A stretch of DNA of 64,000 bases from Kluyvera genomosp. 3 (GCA_002211745.1 CP022114.1:3690645-3754644), one strand, 5' to 3'; shown: positions 33,056 to 44,750, counted from the first letter of the stretch. The notes: generated by a model from the sequence alone, not told the origin. A program made the numbers and translations.

Positions 33056-33151
33056 GGCTTTGGAGATAACTCATGGTCCGTCGAATGAGGCGCAAACGTC
33101 AGTGTCGGCGGATTCCCGGCTTCGCAATGCTCGGCCGGGTGACAGGCGTTA

Positions 33152-34437
33152 TCAGGCGTTGTAGGCGTTTTCGCCGTGGCTGTTGACGTCCAGACCTTCA
33201 CGCTCCTGCTCTTCCGGCACGCGCAGACCCACCGTCAGATCCGCCACTTTATAACCGATGAAGGCCACAACGCCGGACCAAACGATAGTGATGGCGATAC
33301 TTTCCAGCTGCACCAGCACCTGATGGCTCATGGTGACGCCTTCAGCATACCCCACACCGCCCAGCGCGGTTGAAGCAAAGATACCGGTCAGGATACAGCC
33401 GATGATGCCGCACACCCCGTGGACACCGAACACGTCGCAGGGGTCATCCACACGCAGCCAGCGTTTCAGGGAAGTCACTCCCACAGACCGGCCAGACCCA
33501 CCACAATACCCAGAATCAGCGCACCGCCGACACCAATATAACCGCATGCCGGAGTGATCCCCACCAGCCCTGCAATTGCACCGGAACAGGCACCCAACAG
33601 CGAAGGTTTGCCGCGCAACGCCCACTCGCCGAAGACCCAGCCGAGGATAGCGGCGGCAGTCGCGACGACGGTGTTCACAAAGGCCAGACCGGCAATTTCA
33701 TTCGCTGCGCTGGCGGAACCGGCGTTGAAGCCGAACCAGCCAAAATAGAGGATCGCGGTGCCAATAAACACCATCGGCAGGTTGTGCGGTTTGAAAGCTT
33801 CTTTACCGAAGCCTACGCGTTTACCAATCAGGTACGCGCCCACCAGACCGGCAACCGCCGCGTTAATGTGCACCACCGTGCCGCCCGCAAAGTCCAGCGC
33901 GCCGTGGCTCGCCAGCAGACCACCGCCCCACACCATATGGGCGATCGGGATGTAGGAGAGCGTCAGCCAAATCACCACGAAAATCAGCACCGCAGAGAAA
34001 CGAATACGTTCCGCCAGCGCGCCGACAATCAGCCCCACGGTGATGCAGGCGAAGGAGCCCTGGAACGCCACGTGGATGTACTGATAGAAGGAGCCCATCA
34101 GATCGGTGATTTTGATATTTTTCAGCATCAGCCAGTCGAAGCTACCGAAGAAGCTGCCGCCGGTGCCGAAGGCCAGGGAATAGCCGTAAACCACCCACAG
34201 CACGCACACCAGAGCGAAGGTGACCGCAACCTGCGTCAGCATCGAGAGCACGTTCTTACCGCGAATCAGACCGCCGTAGAACAGCGCAATGCCCGGAATG
34301 GTCATAAACAGCACCAGCGCGGTACAAATCATCATAAAGGCGTTATCCGCTTTATCCACCGCCGCCGGTGCCGCCATCGCCAGACCCGGCAACAGCGCCA
34401 GCGCGCTCAACCCCGTTTTTACCATTGTTTTTTTCAT
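33152..34437 (-). CDS. amtB: AmtB ammonium channel (one break)
   Basis: Inner-membrane ammonium transporter, trimer, gated by GlnK. Signal sequence MKKTMVKTGLSALALLPGLA. Then DKADNAFMMICTALVLFMTI, the Phe gate and twin-His region (SYIPIAHMVWGGGLLASHG, VFGVHGVCGIIGCILTG), ending SHGENAYNA as in E. coli. 428 residues after restoring one G near 33480 (GLAGLWGVTSLKRW). ATG at 34440 also fits the ribosome site; 34437 matches the family. 31 bp downstream of glnK, the standard glnK-amtB operon, NtrC controlled. Confidence 0.95.
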
Positions 34438-34470
34438 CATCTCGATCCCTATCACTGTGCTGTCTGGGAA

Positions 34471-34809
34471 TTACAGCGCCGCTTCGTCGGCTTCGCCGGT
34501 ACGAATACGGATTACGCGCTGCAGTTCGGCGACAAAAATCTTACCGTCGCCAATTTTTCCGGTATAAGCGGCTTTACTGATGACGTCGACGACTTCATCG
34601 AGCTGATCGTCGGCGATAGCCACATCAATCTTTACCTTCGGCAGGAAGTTGACGCTGTATTCCGCACCGCGGTAAAGCTCTGCATGACCTTTCTGGCGAC
34701 CAAAGCCTTTCACTTCCGTCACCGTTAAGCCCTGAATGCCAATAGAAGACAGCGCTTCGCGAACGTCTTCGAGTTTGAATGGTTTGATTACCACGGTAAC
34801 CAGCTTCAT
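34471..34809 (-). CDS. glnK: GlnK, PII nitrogen signal protein
   Basis: Trimeric PII protein that blocks AmtB when nitrogen is plentiful and responds to 2-oxoglutarate, ATP/ADP and uridylylation. 112 residues, intact. MKLVTVVIKPFKLEDVREAL, then the T-loop with uridylylation site Tyr51 in HAELYRGAEYSVNFLPK, and GKIGDGKIFVAELQRVIRIR. Upstream lies a sigma-54 type promoter and an NtrC-like site. Confidence 0.97.
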   Translation of the reverse strand: MKLVTVVIKPFKLEDVREALSSIGIQGLTVTEVKGFGRQKGHAELYRGAEYSVNFLPKVKIDVAIADDQLDEVVDVISKAAYTGKIGDGKIFVAELQRVIRIRTGEADEAAL

Positions 34810-34860
34810 AGATCCCTCCAGTCAGAATTCGGTAGTGGCTGCGAACACACAACAGATAAA

Positions 34861-34874
34861 GCAAGGGCGTGCCA
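34861..34874 (-). promoter_or_regulatory. Sigma-54 promoter of glnK-amtB (one base short)
   Basis: On the minus strand TGGCACGCCCTTGC: the -24 GG and -12 GC elements of an RpoN promoter, 52 bp upstream of glnK. The GG-GC spacing is one base less than the invariant spacing. A G lost from the GGG on the plus strand would explain it, as in the neighbouring genes. Confidence 0.8.
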
Positions 34875-34948
34875 GAAATGAAAAAACGGCATTCATGCGG
34901 GATAATCAGGGATGGTGTGCGGGAAATCGTGGGGCAAAAAAGAAAAAC

Positions 34949-34963
34949 GCACCATGCGAGTGC
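34949..34963. promoter_or_regulatory. NtrC-like enhancer site upstream of glnK
   Basis: GCAC-N5-TGGTGC on the minus strand (GCACCATGCGAGTGC on plus), matching the NtrC consensus, about 75-90 bp upstream of the -24/-12 element, the usual enhancer position. Confidence 0.75.
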
Positions 34964-35015
34964 ATGATGCGCGTCACAAATGCATTCTGTTAGAAAAATG
35001 CCTGTCTCTGGTGCA

Positions 35016-36792
35016 TCAGGCGGTCAAAGCATCGTCCTGAGCGCTGGCGGCCAGTTCTTCCCCGGCCAACTGCAGTTGATACATCTGCCAGTAACGCCCT
35101 TTTGCTTCAAGCAGTTGCTGATGCGTCCCCTGCTCTACCGCCTGCCACGATGAAGCACCATGATGGTGTCCGCTTCGACGATAGTCGATAAACGGTGAGC
35201 AATCACCACCAGCGTGGTGTGTTGACGCACGGCGGCCAGCGCCTGCTGGATAGCGCGCTCGGTGCCGGAGTCGATATTGGCGGTCGCTTCGTCGAGAATC
35301 AGCACCTGCGGGGTATCAACCAGCACGCGAGCCAGCGCGAGCAGCTGTTTCTGCCCAACCGAGAGGTTATTGCCCTGCTCGCCAAGATGGGTATAGATAC
35401 CGTCGCTCATGCTGCGCGCCAGCTCCGCCAGTTGCACCGTTTCCAGTACCTGCCAGACCTGCGCCTCACTGATATCACGCCCAGTGTGACGTTGGCAAAG
35501 AACGAATCCGCCAGCACCACCGGATCCTGCTGCACCACGGCGATCCCCTGGCGCAGCACCTGATGACTCAGGCTCGACAATGCACGACCGCCGAGGCGAA
35601 TCTCCCCTGCGTTCGGCGGATAATAGCCCATCAGCAGGCTGGCCAGCGTACTCTTGCCGCTGCCAGTATGCCCGACCAGCGCCACAAAGCTCCGCGCCGG
35701 AATCGACAGCGAGATATTTTGCAGCACCATTTTGTCGCCACGGTAGGCAAACGACACGTTATCAATATCAATGTCACCGTTGGCTAACGGCGCAATATCC
35801 TCGCCGTACTGCTGGCGCGGACGATCCATCAGCTCAAAGACGCGCTCCCCGGCGACCACCGCCTGTTGCAGCATTGACTGCTGGGTGGTCAGTTCAATCA
35901 ACGGTTCGTTCAGACGCCCCAGGTAGCTAATAAAGGCGTACAGCACCCCCACCTCAATCGTTCCCTGCGCGCTAAAGCCGAACAACATCAGTAGCCCACA
36001 GAGGATCAGCGAGGAAAACAGGCTCAGCAGCGGGCGCAGCAGGAAGCCGTCCAGCCGCAGGGTTTGCATACGCGCCATATAGTGTGAACGGCTGACCTCG
36101 CCAATACGCTCGCCAAAGCGCACCTGCTGGCGAAACTGCTGGATCACACTCATGCCGTTGATCACTTCGTTAAAGCCATCGTTGATATCGGCAAGATACG
36201 CACGCACGCGGCGTACAATCGGCGTGCTGTAACGCTGATAAATCACCATCACCGTCATTACCGCCGGGAAAATGACAATCGCCACCAGCGCCATGCGCCA
36301 GTCGAGGCTGAACATGGCGACCAGCATGGCGCCGATCAGCGCCGCGCTGCGCAGTACCGTAGCCACCACGGTCACGTAAAGGTCACGAATCACTTCGGTG
36401 TCGTTGGTGACCCGCGAAATAAGCTGACCAACAGGCTGGGTATCAAATTCGCTTAACGGCTGGCGCAGCGCGGCATCCATCACGTCGGTTCGCAGCTGTT
36501 GCACCACGCCGACCGCCGCGCGGTTAAACAGCAGCGACTGGCTATAGTGCAGCGTCGCGGCCAGCAGTTGCAGGCCAATATAGGCCGCCGCAAGACCAGC
36601 CACTTTCCCCCACGGCAAAATGTCTTTCGCCACCATATTATCGATAAAATAGCTGATCAGCAGCGGCCCGCTCACTTCAGCGGCAGCCGCCACCCACAAC
36701 ATCGCCACGGCAATCGACAGCGGCTTACGCCACGGCGAGCCGTAGGCCAGCAGCCGTTTTAAGGTTGGCCACAGTTGCCCGAAACTACGCAT
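35016..36792 (-). CDS. mdlB: MdlB, ABC exporter half-transporter (two breaks)
   Basis: Type IV ABC exporter subunit expected to pair with MdlA. N-terminal six-helix domain ([40 protein letters not shown]), nucleotide-binding domain with Walker [10 protein letters not shown], signature [15 protein letters not shown], Walker [13 protein letters not shown] and His-switch [14 protein letters not shown]. Signature SVGQ instead of SGGQ is normal for one half of asymmetric pairs. G losses near 35481 and 35146. Corrected length about 592. Start overlaps the mdlA stop by 8 bp. Substrate unknown. Confidence 0.93.
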
Positions 36793-38560
36793 TCACTTCC
36801 TCCGGTTTCTCTTCTTCCGGCGCGTCGTTCAGCGCGGCTTCCAGCTGTTGATAACGGTACATATCACGATACCAGCCCGCCTGCGCCGCCAACTGTTCAT
36901 GCTGCCCGTGCTGGGCAATATGCCCATGCTGCATCACGATGATCTCGCTGGCGTCAGTCAGCGCAGATAAGCGATGGGCGCTGATAATGACTGTCCGCCC
37001 TTCGCCCCACTGACGAAGGTTATGCAATATTTGATGCTCAGTACGGCCATCAACCGCCGACAGCGCGTCGTCGAGAATCAGGATTTCAGCGTCCAGCAGC
37101 AGCGCGCGAGCAATCGAAATGCGCTGTTTTTGCCCGCCGGAGAGCATCACGCCACGCTCGCCCACTTCGGTGTCGTAACCCTGTGGCAGACGCAGAATAT
37201 CTTCATGCACGCAGGCCAGCTTCGCCGCGCGTTCAATTTTTTCCTGCGTGGCGCTCGGGCAGCCCAATGCGATATTGCTGGCCACCGTATCGGAAAACAG
37301 GAACGGCGTCTGGCTGACGACCGCCAGACGGCTGCGCCAGGCATCGAGCTGAAGCTGGCGTAGAGGAATATCGTGGAAACGGATCTCACCGTCATCCACG
37401 TCGAAGTGGCGCTGAATCAGCGCCAGAATAGTCGATTTTCCAGAGCCGGTCGGCCCGCAGATGCCCAGCATTTGCCCCGGTTTCAGCGTGACGTTAACCT
37501 CCTCAAGGGTCGGCTTGTCGGTTTGCGGGTAGCTAAAGCGGTGTATCGCCAGCGCGAGCGTACCTCGCCCTTCCGGCACCGGCTGGACGCCATCGTTCAC
37601 CACCGGCGCTTCCGCCAACAAAGTGCGAATGCGGCTATAGGCTGCGCTGCCGCGCTCGACGATGTTGAACATCCACGCCAGCGCCAGCATCGGCCAAATC
37701 ATCAACCCAAGGTACATCATAAAACTGGTCAACTGGCCGAGCGTCAGATCGCCCTGCATCACCATCCAGCTACCACCGGCAATCGCCAGCAGGTTTGCCA
37801 TGCCGATAGCAATATAAATCGTCGGGTCAAAGCGCGCGTCGATACGCGCGACGCGCATGTTTTTCACCCCGGTGTCCGCCGCGTCGGCGGCAAATTGCGC
37901 AGACTGCCGGTCTTCAAGGCCGAAGGCTTTGATCATGCGAATGCTGGTCAGGCTTTCCTGGGTCCGATCGTTAAGGCTGGAGAACGCCGCCTGCGCCACT
38001 TTAAAGCGCTCGTGCAGCAGATCGCCGTAACGATGGATAACCAGCGCCATAATCGGCATCGGCACCAGCGCTAATAATGTCAGCTGCCAGCTAAGCTGGG
38101 TGGACATCACGATCAGCACCGCGCAGCCCATCACCAGCGAGTCCACCAGCGTCAGCACGCCTTCCCCGGCGGCGAAGACCACGCGGTCAACATCGTTGGT
38201 GGCCCGCGCCATCAGGTCGCCGGTACGGTGGCGCAGATAGAATTCCGGATGCTGACGGCTGAGCTGACGATAGAAATCTTCACGCAGTTCGACGGCCAAC
38301 TGGTAGGACGCGCCAAACAGCAGCACGCGCCAGACGTAGCGCAGCAGATAGACCACCACGGCAATCAGAACCATAGTGCCAATCCACATCATCAGCTTAC
38401 CGGTGGTGAAGTGGTGTTGCGTCACGCCATCAACCACGATCCCCACGACTTTTGGCGGAATCAGTTGGAGAATGGCAATGATAATTAGCAGGGCCACGGC
38501 GCCGAGATAGCGACGCCATTCCCGACGAAAGTACCAGCTAAGTTGAGCAAATAATCGCAC
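36785..38560 (-). CDS. mdlA: MdlA, ABC exporter half-transporter
   Basis: First half of the MdlAB heterodimeric exporter. 591 residues, intact. [40 protein letters not shown], Walker [10 protein letters not shown], signature [15 protein letters not shown], Walker [14 protein letters not shown], switch [14 protein letters not shown]. Asp-Asp in Walker B replaces the usual catalytic Glu, so this site is probably hydrolysis-poor and MdlB carries the active one. Transcribed with mdlB. decR lies 23 bp upstream on the same strand. Confidence 0.96.
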   Translation of the reverse strand: MRLFAQLSWYFRREWRRYLGAVALLIIIAILQLIPPKVVGIVVDGVTQHHFTTGKLMMWIGTMVLIAVVVYLLRYVWRVLLFGASYQLAVELREDFYRQLSRQHPEFYLRHRTGDLMARATNDVDRVVFAAGEGVLTLVDSLVMGCAVLIVMSTQLSWQLTLLALVPMPIMALVIHRYGDLLHERFKVAQAAFSSLNDRTQESLTSIRMIKAFGLEDRQSAQFAADAADTGVKNMRVARIDARFDPTIYIAIGMANLLAIAGGSWMVMQGDLTLGQLTSFMMYLGLMIWPMLALAWMFNIVERGSAAYSRIRTLLAEAPVVNDGVQPVPEGRGTLALAIHRFSYPQTDKPTLEEVNVTLKPGQMLGICGPTGSGKSTILALIQRHFDVDDGEIRFHDIPLRQLQLDAWRSRLAVVSQTPFLFSDTVASNIALGCPSATQEKIERAAKLACVHEDILRLPQGYDTEVGERGVMLSGGQKQRISIARALLLDAEILILDDALSAVDGRTEHQILHNLRQWGEGRTVIISAHRLSALTDASEIIVMQHGHIAQHGQHEQLAAQAGWYRDMYRYQQLEAALNDAPEEEKPEEVNA

Positions 38561-38583
38561 GCAGTAAAATTCCAGAGATAGAG

Positions 38584-39042
38584 TTATTCGATGGGAAGTG
38601 CTGTGGTGTATTTAATCTGTTCCATCGCAAAGCTTGAGGTGACGTCCGACAGTCCGGGGACGCGATTCACCAGGCTTTTGTAAAAATCATCGTAGCGTTT
38701 CATGTCCGCAACCTGCACGCGCATCAGGTAATCATACTCCCCGGCCATACGCCAGAAGCCGAGCACCTCAGGCATTTGCGTCACTTCGCTGACAAACAGG
38801 CTGTACCAGTCGCTGCTGTGATGCTGGGTTTTAATCAGGACGAACGCCGTCAACCCTAAACCGAGTTTTTCCGGATCCAGCAGCGCCACACGCCCGAGCA
38901 GCACGCCGTCATCTTCCAGCCGTTTAAGCCGTTTCCAGCATGGCGTGGTGGTCAGATTAACGGCATCCGCTAACGCCTGCAAAGAGAGCGTGCAGTCATT
39001 CTGCAGCAAGGAGAGCAGCTTACGGTCAATTTTATCTAACAT
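38584..39042 (-). CDS. decR: DecR (YbaO), Lrp/AsnC-family cysteine-responsive regulator
   Basis: Lrp-type activator that in E. coli senses L-cysteine and induces cysteine desulfidase genes. 152 residues, intact. [23 protein letters not shown] (about residues 17-40). RAM effector domain: [20 protein letters not shown], ending KYTTALPIE. Start at 39042 ([20 protein letters not shown]) matches the family; a longer in-frame start at 39144 would run into the divergent gene and is rejected. Divergent from the cysteine-synthase-like gene by 113 bp, which suggests local control of cysteine breakdown. Confidence 0.94.
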   Translation of the reverse strand: MLDKIDRKLLSLLQNDCTLSLQALADAVNLTTTPCWKRLKRLEDDGVLLGRVALLDPEKLGLGLTAFVLIKTQHHSSDWYSLFVSEVTQMPEVLGFWRMAGEYDYLMRVQVADMKRYDDFYKSLVNRVPGLSDVTSSFAMEQIKYTTALPIE

Positions 39043-39155
39043 TACCTTTACCGAGAGAAAAATTTTCTCTCTTAATTGTATTTTAAAGGTCAGATGGCAA
39101 CAATTTTTTCTGCCGTTTTCGCTAAGCTGGGCACAAAATGACAAACGGAAAAATG

Positions 39156-40208
39156 ATGATGAATAGCACCTGGGTCAAAAATGCCATTAGCGAAATTAAC
39201 GCCGATTATCAACGCAGCGCCGATACGCATCTGATTCGTTTGTCGCTGCCCGCTTTCCCCGGTATTCAGCTGTATCTGAAAGATGAAAGCACCCATCCCA
39301 CCGGCAGCCTGAAGCACCGCCTGGCGCGTTCGCTGTTCCTCTATGGGCTGTGCAACGGCTGGATTCAGGAAGGCACGACGATTATTGAATCCTCTTCCGG
39401 TTCCACTGCGGTGTCCGAAGCCTATTTTGCCCGCCTGCTGGGGCTGCCGTTTATTGCGGTCATGCCTGCCTGTACGGCGAAACGCAAAATCGAACAAATT
39501 GAATTCTACGGCGGCCGCTGCCATTTCGTGGAGAGCGCCTGTGAAATCTACGCCGCATCGGAAAAACTGGCCCGCGAGCTGAACGGTCATTATATGGATC
39601 AATTCACCTACGCTGAACGCGCCACCGACTGGCGCGGCAACAATAATATTGCCGACAGCATTTTCCGCCAGATGTCTCGCGAACCGAATCCGGTGCCGTC
39701 ATGGGTGGTGATGAGCGCGGGCACCGGTGGCACCTCCGCCACCATTGGTCGCTACATTCGCTGCCAGGGTTACGACACGCGACTGCTGGTCGTCGATCCG
39801 GAAAATTCAGTCTTCCTCGACTACTGGCAGCACCGCGACGCCAGCCTACGCGGCAGCGTTGGCAGTAAAATCGAGGGTATTGGCCGCCCGCGCGTCGAAC
39901 CGTCGTTTATCCCGGACGTCGTCGATGACATGCTGCGCGTGCCGGACGCCGCCAGCGTCGCCACCGCGCAGTGGCTGGAAACCCAGTTGGGCCGCAAAGT
40001 GGGCGCGTCCACCGGCACCAATATGTGGGGCGCGCTGCAGCTGGCTGCGCAAATGCGCGCCGAAGGGAAAAGCGGTTCGATCGTCACACTGCTGTGCGAC
40101 AGCGGCGAGCGCTATCTCGATACCTATTACAACGCCGAATGGGTGGCGACTAACATCGGCGATATCGCGCCGTGGCGTCGTGAAATCGAGAAGCTGATCG
40201 CCCAATAA
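39156..40208 (+). CDS. cds1: Cysteine-synthase-like PLP enzyme, probable L-cysteine desulfhydrase (Cds1 type)
   Basis: Fold-type-II PLP enzyme related to cysteine synthase/cystathionine beta-synthase. Intact, about 350 residues. PLP lysine in [15 protein letters not shown], asparagine/serine loop [20 protein letters not shown], phosphate cradle [16 protein letters not shown], and the C-terminal serine-type PLP-ring contact region [15 protein letters not shown]. The family includes Cds1-type L-cysteine desulfhydrases, which give H2S, pyruvate and ammonia. Absent at this place in E. coli K-12. Start uncertain among ATGs at 39138, 39153, 39156, 39159; CGGA 6 bp before 39156 favours it. Facing decR supports cysteine detoxification; O-acetylserine sulfhydrylase-like activity is the alternative. 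Confidence 0.8.
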   Translation: MMNSTWVKNAISEINADYQRSADTHLIRLSLPAFPGIQLYLKDESTHPTGSLKHRLARSLFLYGLCNGWIQEGTTIIESSSGSTAVSEAYFARLLGLPFIAVMPACTAKRKIEQIEFYGGRCHFVESACEIYAASEKLARELNGHYMDQFTYAERATDWRGNNNIADSIFRQMSREPNPVPSWVVMSAGTGGTSATIGRYIRCQGYDTRLLVVDPENSVFLDYWQHRDASLRGSVGSKIEGIGRPRVEPSFIPDVVDDMLRVPDAASVATAQWLETQLGRKVGASTGTNMWGALQLAAQMRAEGKSGSIVTLLCDSGERYLDTYYNAEWVATNIGDIAPWRREIEKLIAQ

Positions 40209-40238
40209 AAAAAGCCCGACATCATCAGATGCCGGCTT
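40206..40238. terminator. Terminator between cds1 and cof
   Basis: Imperfect stem AAGCCGGCATC / GATGTCGGGCTT (minus strand) followed by seven T, best as the cof terminator; also just past the convergent cds1 stop. Confidence 0.75.
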
Positions 40239-40252
40239 GCTGGTAAGTCTCT

Positions 40253-41069
40253 CTATTCGGGGAATAAGGTAGATTTGGTGTATCCAGCCAATGCGTTAAA
40301 TAGTGGGAAACCGCCTGGTTGTTGCAGTTTCCAATAACCGGCAGATGAGGCAGCGCCGCTTTAAGCTGCCCCATTGCGTTGCCCATGATCAAGCCCCGGC
40401 CCACCAGCCCAGCATTTCACGGTCGTTCATGGCATCGCCAAAGGCCATGCACTCTTCCATGCCGACGCCAAGATGGTCGCTCAGCACCTTCAGCGCCGCG
40501 CCTTTGTTGCTGCCACGCGGCAGCACCTCCAGACAGTCTATCGCTGAAAAACAGATATCGGCACGATCATCCAGTGCTTCTGTGAGTTGAATACGCAGGC
40601 GGCAGAGATCGTCGTGATCGCCACAGAAACAAATTTTGGTCACCTGATGCGCCGGGATCCGCCGCAGATCGCGCAGCTGGTAGGAGAAACCGCTATACAC
40701 ATGCGCCTTGAGTAATTCCGGGATCTCGCGCCCGGTAAACCAGCCGTTATCGTTAAAAACGTGCATGCTGGCTTTGGTATCCCAGTAGGAATGCAGCACC
40801 TGCTCGGCGACGTCTGCAGCGAGGTCGCTGCGGTACAGCACTTCGCCCTGTTGGGTATGAATGCGCGTCCCGTTACCGGTAATTAAATATGCGTTCAGCG
40901 AAAGGGTGTCGACCAGCGGACGCATCTCCAGCACATGACGTCCGGTAGCAAAAGTCAGCGTAATTTGCCGTTCGCGTAGCCGTTTCAGTACCGCAACGGT
41001 TCTCTCGCCTAAACGATGGTCTGGCATCAACAGTGTGCCATCCATATCAAACGCCGCCAGTCTTGCCAT
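40253..41069 (-). CDS. cof: Cof, HAD-superfamily phosphatase (two breaks)
   Basis: HAD IIB phosphatase; in E. coli hydrolyses HMP-pyrophosphate and other phosphorylated metabolites. Motif [16 protein letters not shown], motif II TFATGRH, motif III Lys in [17 protein letters not shown], motif [14 protein letters not shown] base lost near 40404 ([17 protein letters not shown]) and another near 40260, after which the end is [20 protein letters not shown], 272 residues as in E. coli. Divergent from ybaE. Confidence 0.93.
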
Positions 41070-41167
41070 GATTTATCCCACCTGTGATCGCTCTCTCTTG
41101 TCAGTCAGTATCTGCTGGATATACGGAAGTAATACTGAATACTTCATTTTTATTGTTCCGGGTTTAT

Positions 41168-42862
41168 ATGCGACTGTTAAATCGTTTAAATCAGTTCCAG
41201 CGTCTGTGGCTGCCGTCGCAGGGTGACGATCAGCAGGTGACCATTGCCGAGCTGGCCGCCCGCTGTTTTTGCAGCGAACGCCATGTGCGCACGCTGCTGC
41301 GTCAGGCGCAGGAGGCCGGGTGGCTTAGCTGGCAGGCGCAGTCCGGGCGCGGTAAGCGTGGTCAGCTACGTTTTCACACCACACCGGAGGCGCTGCGTAA
41401 TGAGATGATGGAGACCGCGCTCAACCGTGGGGAACAGCACAATGCGCTGGAACTTGCGCAAATTGCCCCGGTTGAGCTGCGGGCGCTACTGCATCCGTTT
41501 CTCGGCGGTCAGTGGCAAAACAACACCCCAACGCTGCGTATTCCCTACTATCGTCCGCTGGAACCACTGCATCCAGGATTCCTCGCCGGGCGTGCAGAGC
41601 AACACCTGGCCGGACAGATCTATTCAGGCTTGACCCGCTTCAACCATGAGGCCTCTCAGCCGCAGGGGATTTGGCTCACCACTGGTCGGTTTCTCCGGAC
41701 GGGCTGCACTGGCAGTTTTACATTCGCTCGACGCTGCACTGGCACAACGGTGACGCCGTCGAGACGGAACAGCTACGCCGCCGTCTACTGATGCTCTTCG
41801 AACTACCGGAGCTGGCAAAGCTATTCGCCAGCGTGAAAGAAATTACCCAAACCCACCCCAGTGTTTGAGCTTTATCCTGCATCGCCCGGATTATTGGCTA
41901 CCGCACCGGCTGGCCAGCTACTGCAGCGTGCTGGCGCATCCGGACGACCCGGAGCAAGGACTGGACCCTTTATGCTGAAGATCTTCGAGCCTGAGCTGGT
42001 GCGTATTGAGAGTCACCATCGCTATCATCAAAGCCATCCGCTGCTCCAGGCGATCGAGTACTGGATCACGCCACAGTTGTTCGAGCAAGGGCTCGGCACC
42101 AGCTGCCAGCATCCAGTGCAGATAGCCATCGGCAAGCCGGAAGAGTTGGCTGAGCTACGGTTAGTCAGCCACAGTATTAGCCTCGGTTTTTGCTATCTGG
42201 CGTTGCGTCAGAGCCCACGACTGAGCATGGCGCAGGCGCAGCGGGTCATCGCGCTGATTCACCGCTCAGGCCTGCTGCAAAGCCTGCCGCTAGGCGAAAA
42301 CCTGATAACACCAAGCGAAGAGATGCTGCCTGGCTGGGATATCCCGTTGGTGCCGGAAGACGATGAGATCGCCCTACCTTCCCATCTCACTCTGCTTTAT
42401 CACCTGCCGGTCGAACTGCATACGATGGCAGAGGAGTTGAAAATCGCACTCGCACGGCAGGGCTGCGAATTAACGGTGCTGTTCTACGATGCCAAAAGCT
42501 GGACCGGTTGCCCCACCTCCCCAAGCCGACCTGTTTATGGGCGACAGGCTCATCGGCGAGATGCCGGAATACGCGCTGGAACAATGGCTACGCTGCGACG
42601 CGCTGTGGCCGGCGCTGTTTACCGATTCACAGGCTGCCCGCGTGCAGTCGGCGCTGGATGAAGCGCAGGCGTTGCCGGATGACGGCCTGCGAATTGCCGC
42701 GCTGAAGAGTATCTTTACGCGCTTGATGAGTGACGCCATCCTGACGCCGCTGTTTAACTATCAGTACCAGGTTAGCGCACCGCCGGGGTTAACGGCATTC
42801 GCCTTAACGCCCGCGGCTGGTTCGATTTTAGCGCTGCCTGGCTGCCGCCCACCGTGCGGTGA
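41168..42862 (+). CDS. ybaE: YbaE, SgrR-like transcriptional regulator with solute-binding domain (five or more breaks)
   Basis: SgrR-family protein: N-terminal winged helix (VTIAELAARCFCSERHVRTL, LRQAQEAGWLSWQAQSGRGK) fused to a peptide-binding-protein-like (SBP_bac_5) domain (GGQWQNNTPTLRIPYYRPLE, AEQHLAGQIYSGLTRFNHEA, YIRSTLHWHNGDAVETEQ, GDRLIGEMPEYALEQWLRCD). Breaks near 41669, 41858, 41957, 42510 and 42786, plus probably one more. Corrected, the C-terminus is RGWFDFSAAWLPPTVR with stop at 42862, not the longer frame ending past 42890. About 566 residues. Target genes and ligand unknown. Confidence 0.9.
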
Positions 42863-42929
42863 AGAAGCTGGTCGCCGCGCCGCACAGGCGTTACCATAGC
42901 GGCTTTCAGATTCACAGACAGGAAAAACC

Positions 42930-43624
42930 ATGAAACGTGCCGTTGTCGTCTTTAGCGGTGGACAAGACTCCACTACATGCCTGGTGCAGGCGCTGCATCA
43001 ATATGATGAAGTGCACTGCGTCACGTTTGATTATGGTCAGCGCCACCGCGCCGAAATTGACGTCGCCCGCGAACTGGCCTTAAAGCTAGGCGCCCGCGCG
43101 CACAAGGTGCTGGACGTCACTCTGTTGAACGAACTGGCGGTCAGCAGCCTGACCCGCGACAGCATTCCGGTACCGGACTATGAGCCCAGTGCCGATGGCA
43201 TTCCCAACACCTTCGTGCCGGGGCGCAATATTCTGTTCCTGACGCTAACGGCGATTTACGCTTATCAGGTGCAGGCAGAAGCGGTCATTACCGGCGTGTG
43301 CGAGACCGACTTCTCCGGCTATCCGGATTGCCGCGACGAATTCGTGAAGGCCCTGAACCATGCGGTGAGCTTAGGGATGGCGAAAGATATTCGTTTTGAA
43401 ACGCCGCTGATGTGGCTGGACAAAGCGCAGACCTGGGCGCTAGCGGACTACTGGGCAAGCTAGATCTGGTGCGCAGCGAGACGCTGACCTGCTACAACGG
43501 CATTAAGGGCGATGGCTGCGGCCACTGCGCGGCCTGTCATCTTCGCGCCAACGGGTTAAATCATTATCTGGCGGATAAGCCGGGCGTGATGGCCGCGATG
43601 AAACAAAAAACCGGACTGAAATAA
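42930..43624 (+). CDS. queC: QueC, 7-cyano-7-deazaguanine synthase (one break)
   Basis: Converts CDG to preQ0 with ATP and ammonia in queuosine biosynthesis. PP-loop [20 protein letters not shown] at the N-terminus, [40 protein letters not shown], and the C-terminal zinc cluster [19 protein letters not shown] with four cysteines. A GGG near 43453 should be GGGG ([12 protein letters not shown]). Corrected length 231, as in E. coli. Start after ACAGGAAAAACC. Confidence 0.95.
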
Positions 43625-43657
43625 GTCTTGAGACATTATCGATAAAACAGGATGCCA

Positions 43658-43726
43658 GGCCGGATAAGGCAACGCCGCCATCCGGCAACTGCGCTGCGCC
43701 GCCTGATGGCGCTTAGCTCATCAGGC
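43658..43726. repeat. REP/BIME element after queC
   Basis: Two palindromic units. 43658-43686 has GCCGGAT…ATCCGGC arms around AAGGCAACGCCGCC, a classic enterobacterial REP core. 43701-43726 has GCCTGATGGCGC / GCTCATCAGGC. They lie between the convergent queC and fadM ends, as such elements often do, where they can stabilise mRNA 3' ends or bind gyrase. Confidence 0.88.
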
Positions 43727-43758
43727 TTACGAATTACGCTACCTTCAGTCTCAACACA

Positions 43759-44157
43759 TTACTCAACCATTGCTTCCAGATGCTGCCGCAACTCGCCTTC
43801 CAACGGCAGCGCCTTCTGGGTTTTCAGATCGATACACACAAAGGTGATCAGCGCATCGGCCACCACCTGGCCTTCCGGATTTAGCGTCACCACCTGGCTG
43901 AGTACGCCGCTTTTGCCGTTTAGCTGCTCCACTTTGCTGGTCACCGTCAGCACGTCGCCCAGCACCGCCGGGCGGCGGTAGTTGATGTTGATATTCACCA
44001 CCACAAAGGCAATGTGGTGGGCGCTCATCCACTGGAACCCCGCGCTATTTTCCAGCCCGTCCCAGCGGGCCTCTTCCAGAAACTCCAGATAGCGGGCGTT
44101 GTTAACGTGCTGGTACACGTCCAGGTGATAACCGCGAACTTTGATTTGTGTCTGCAT
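43759..44157 (-). CDS. fadM: FadM (YbaW), long-chain acyl-CoA thioesterase III
   Basis: Single-hotdog 4HBT-type thioesterase, active on long-chain enoyl/acyl-CoA in E. coli. 132 residues, intact. MQTQIKVRGYHLDVYQHVNN has the catalytic Asp region (DVYQHVNNARYLEFLEEARW), then NININYRRPAVLGDVLTVTS, VVTLNPEGQVVADALITFVC. Convergent with queC across the REP element. Confidence 0.95.
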   Translation of the reverse strand: MQTQIKVRGYHLDVYQHVNNARYLEFLEEARWDGLENSAGFQWMSAHHIAFVVVNININYRRPAVLGDVLTVTSKVEQLNGKSGVLSQVVTLNPEGQVVADALITFVCIDLKTQKALPLEGELRQHLEAMVE

Positions 44158-44267
44158 AGCGCCATAGCCTTGTTATTTTAAATTATGAATAGAGTCAGAG
44201 GTCACACCACTGGTATGACCTCTTTAGTCTGGCAAATTTTCAGCCGAGTGCAAACCGTCAAAGCAAA

Positions 44268-44657
<390 letters not shown>

Positions 44658-44725
44658 TTATTGGTTAATGACCAGAGCACCATAACGAGCGGCGGAAGAC
44701 CGTGCAAAAGGCGGATTTTAAATGT

Positions 44726-44750
44726 GGAAAAGGCCGCGAAAGCGGCCTTT
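44726..44750 (-). terminator. Terminator of ppiD
   Basis: Perfect 9-bp stem AAAGGCCGC / GCGGCCTTT with GAAA tetraloop, T run on the minus strand, 44 bp past the ppiD stop. Confidence 0.88.

Noticed and set aside
33784-34728. 314-codon plus-strand frame opposite amtB-glnK
   Set aside because: Spans two real minus-strand genes and their gap; shadow only.
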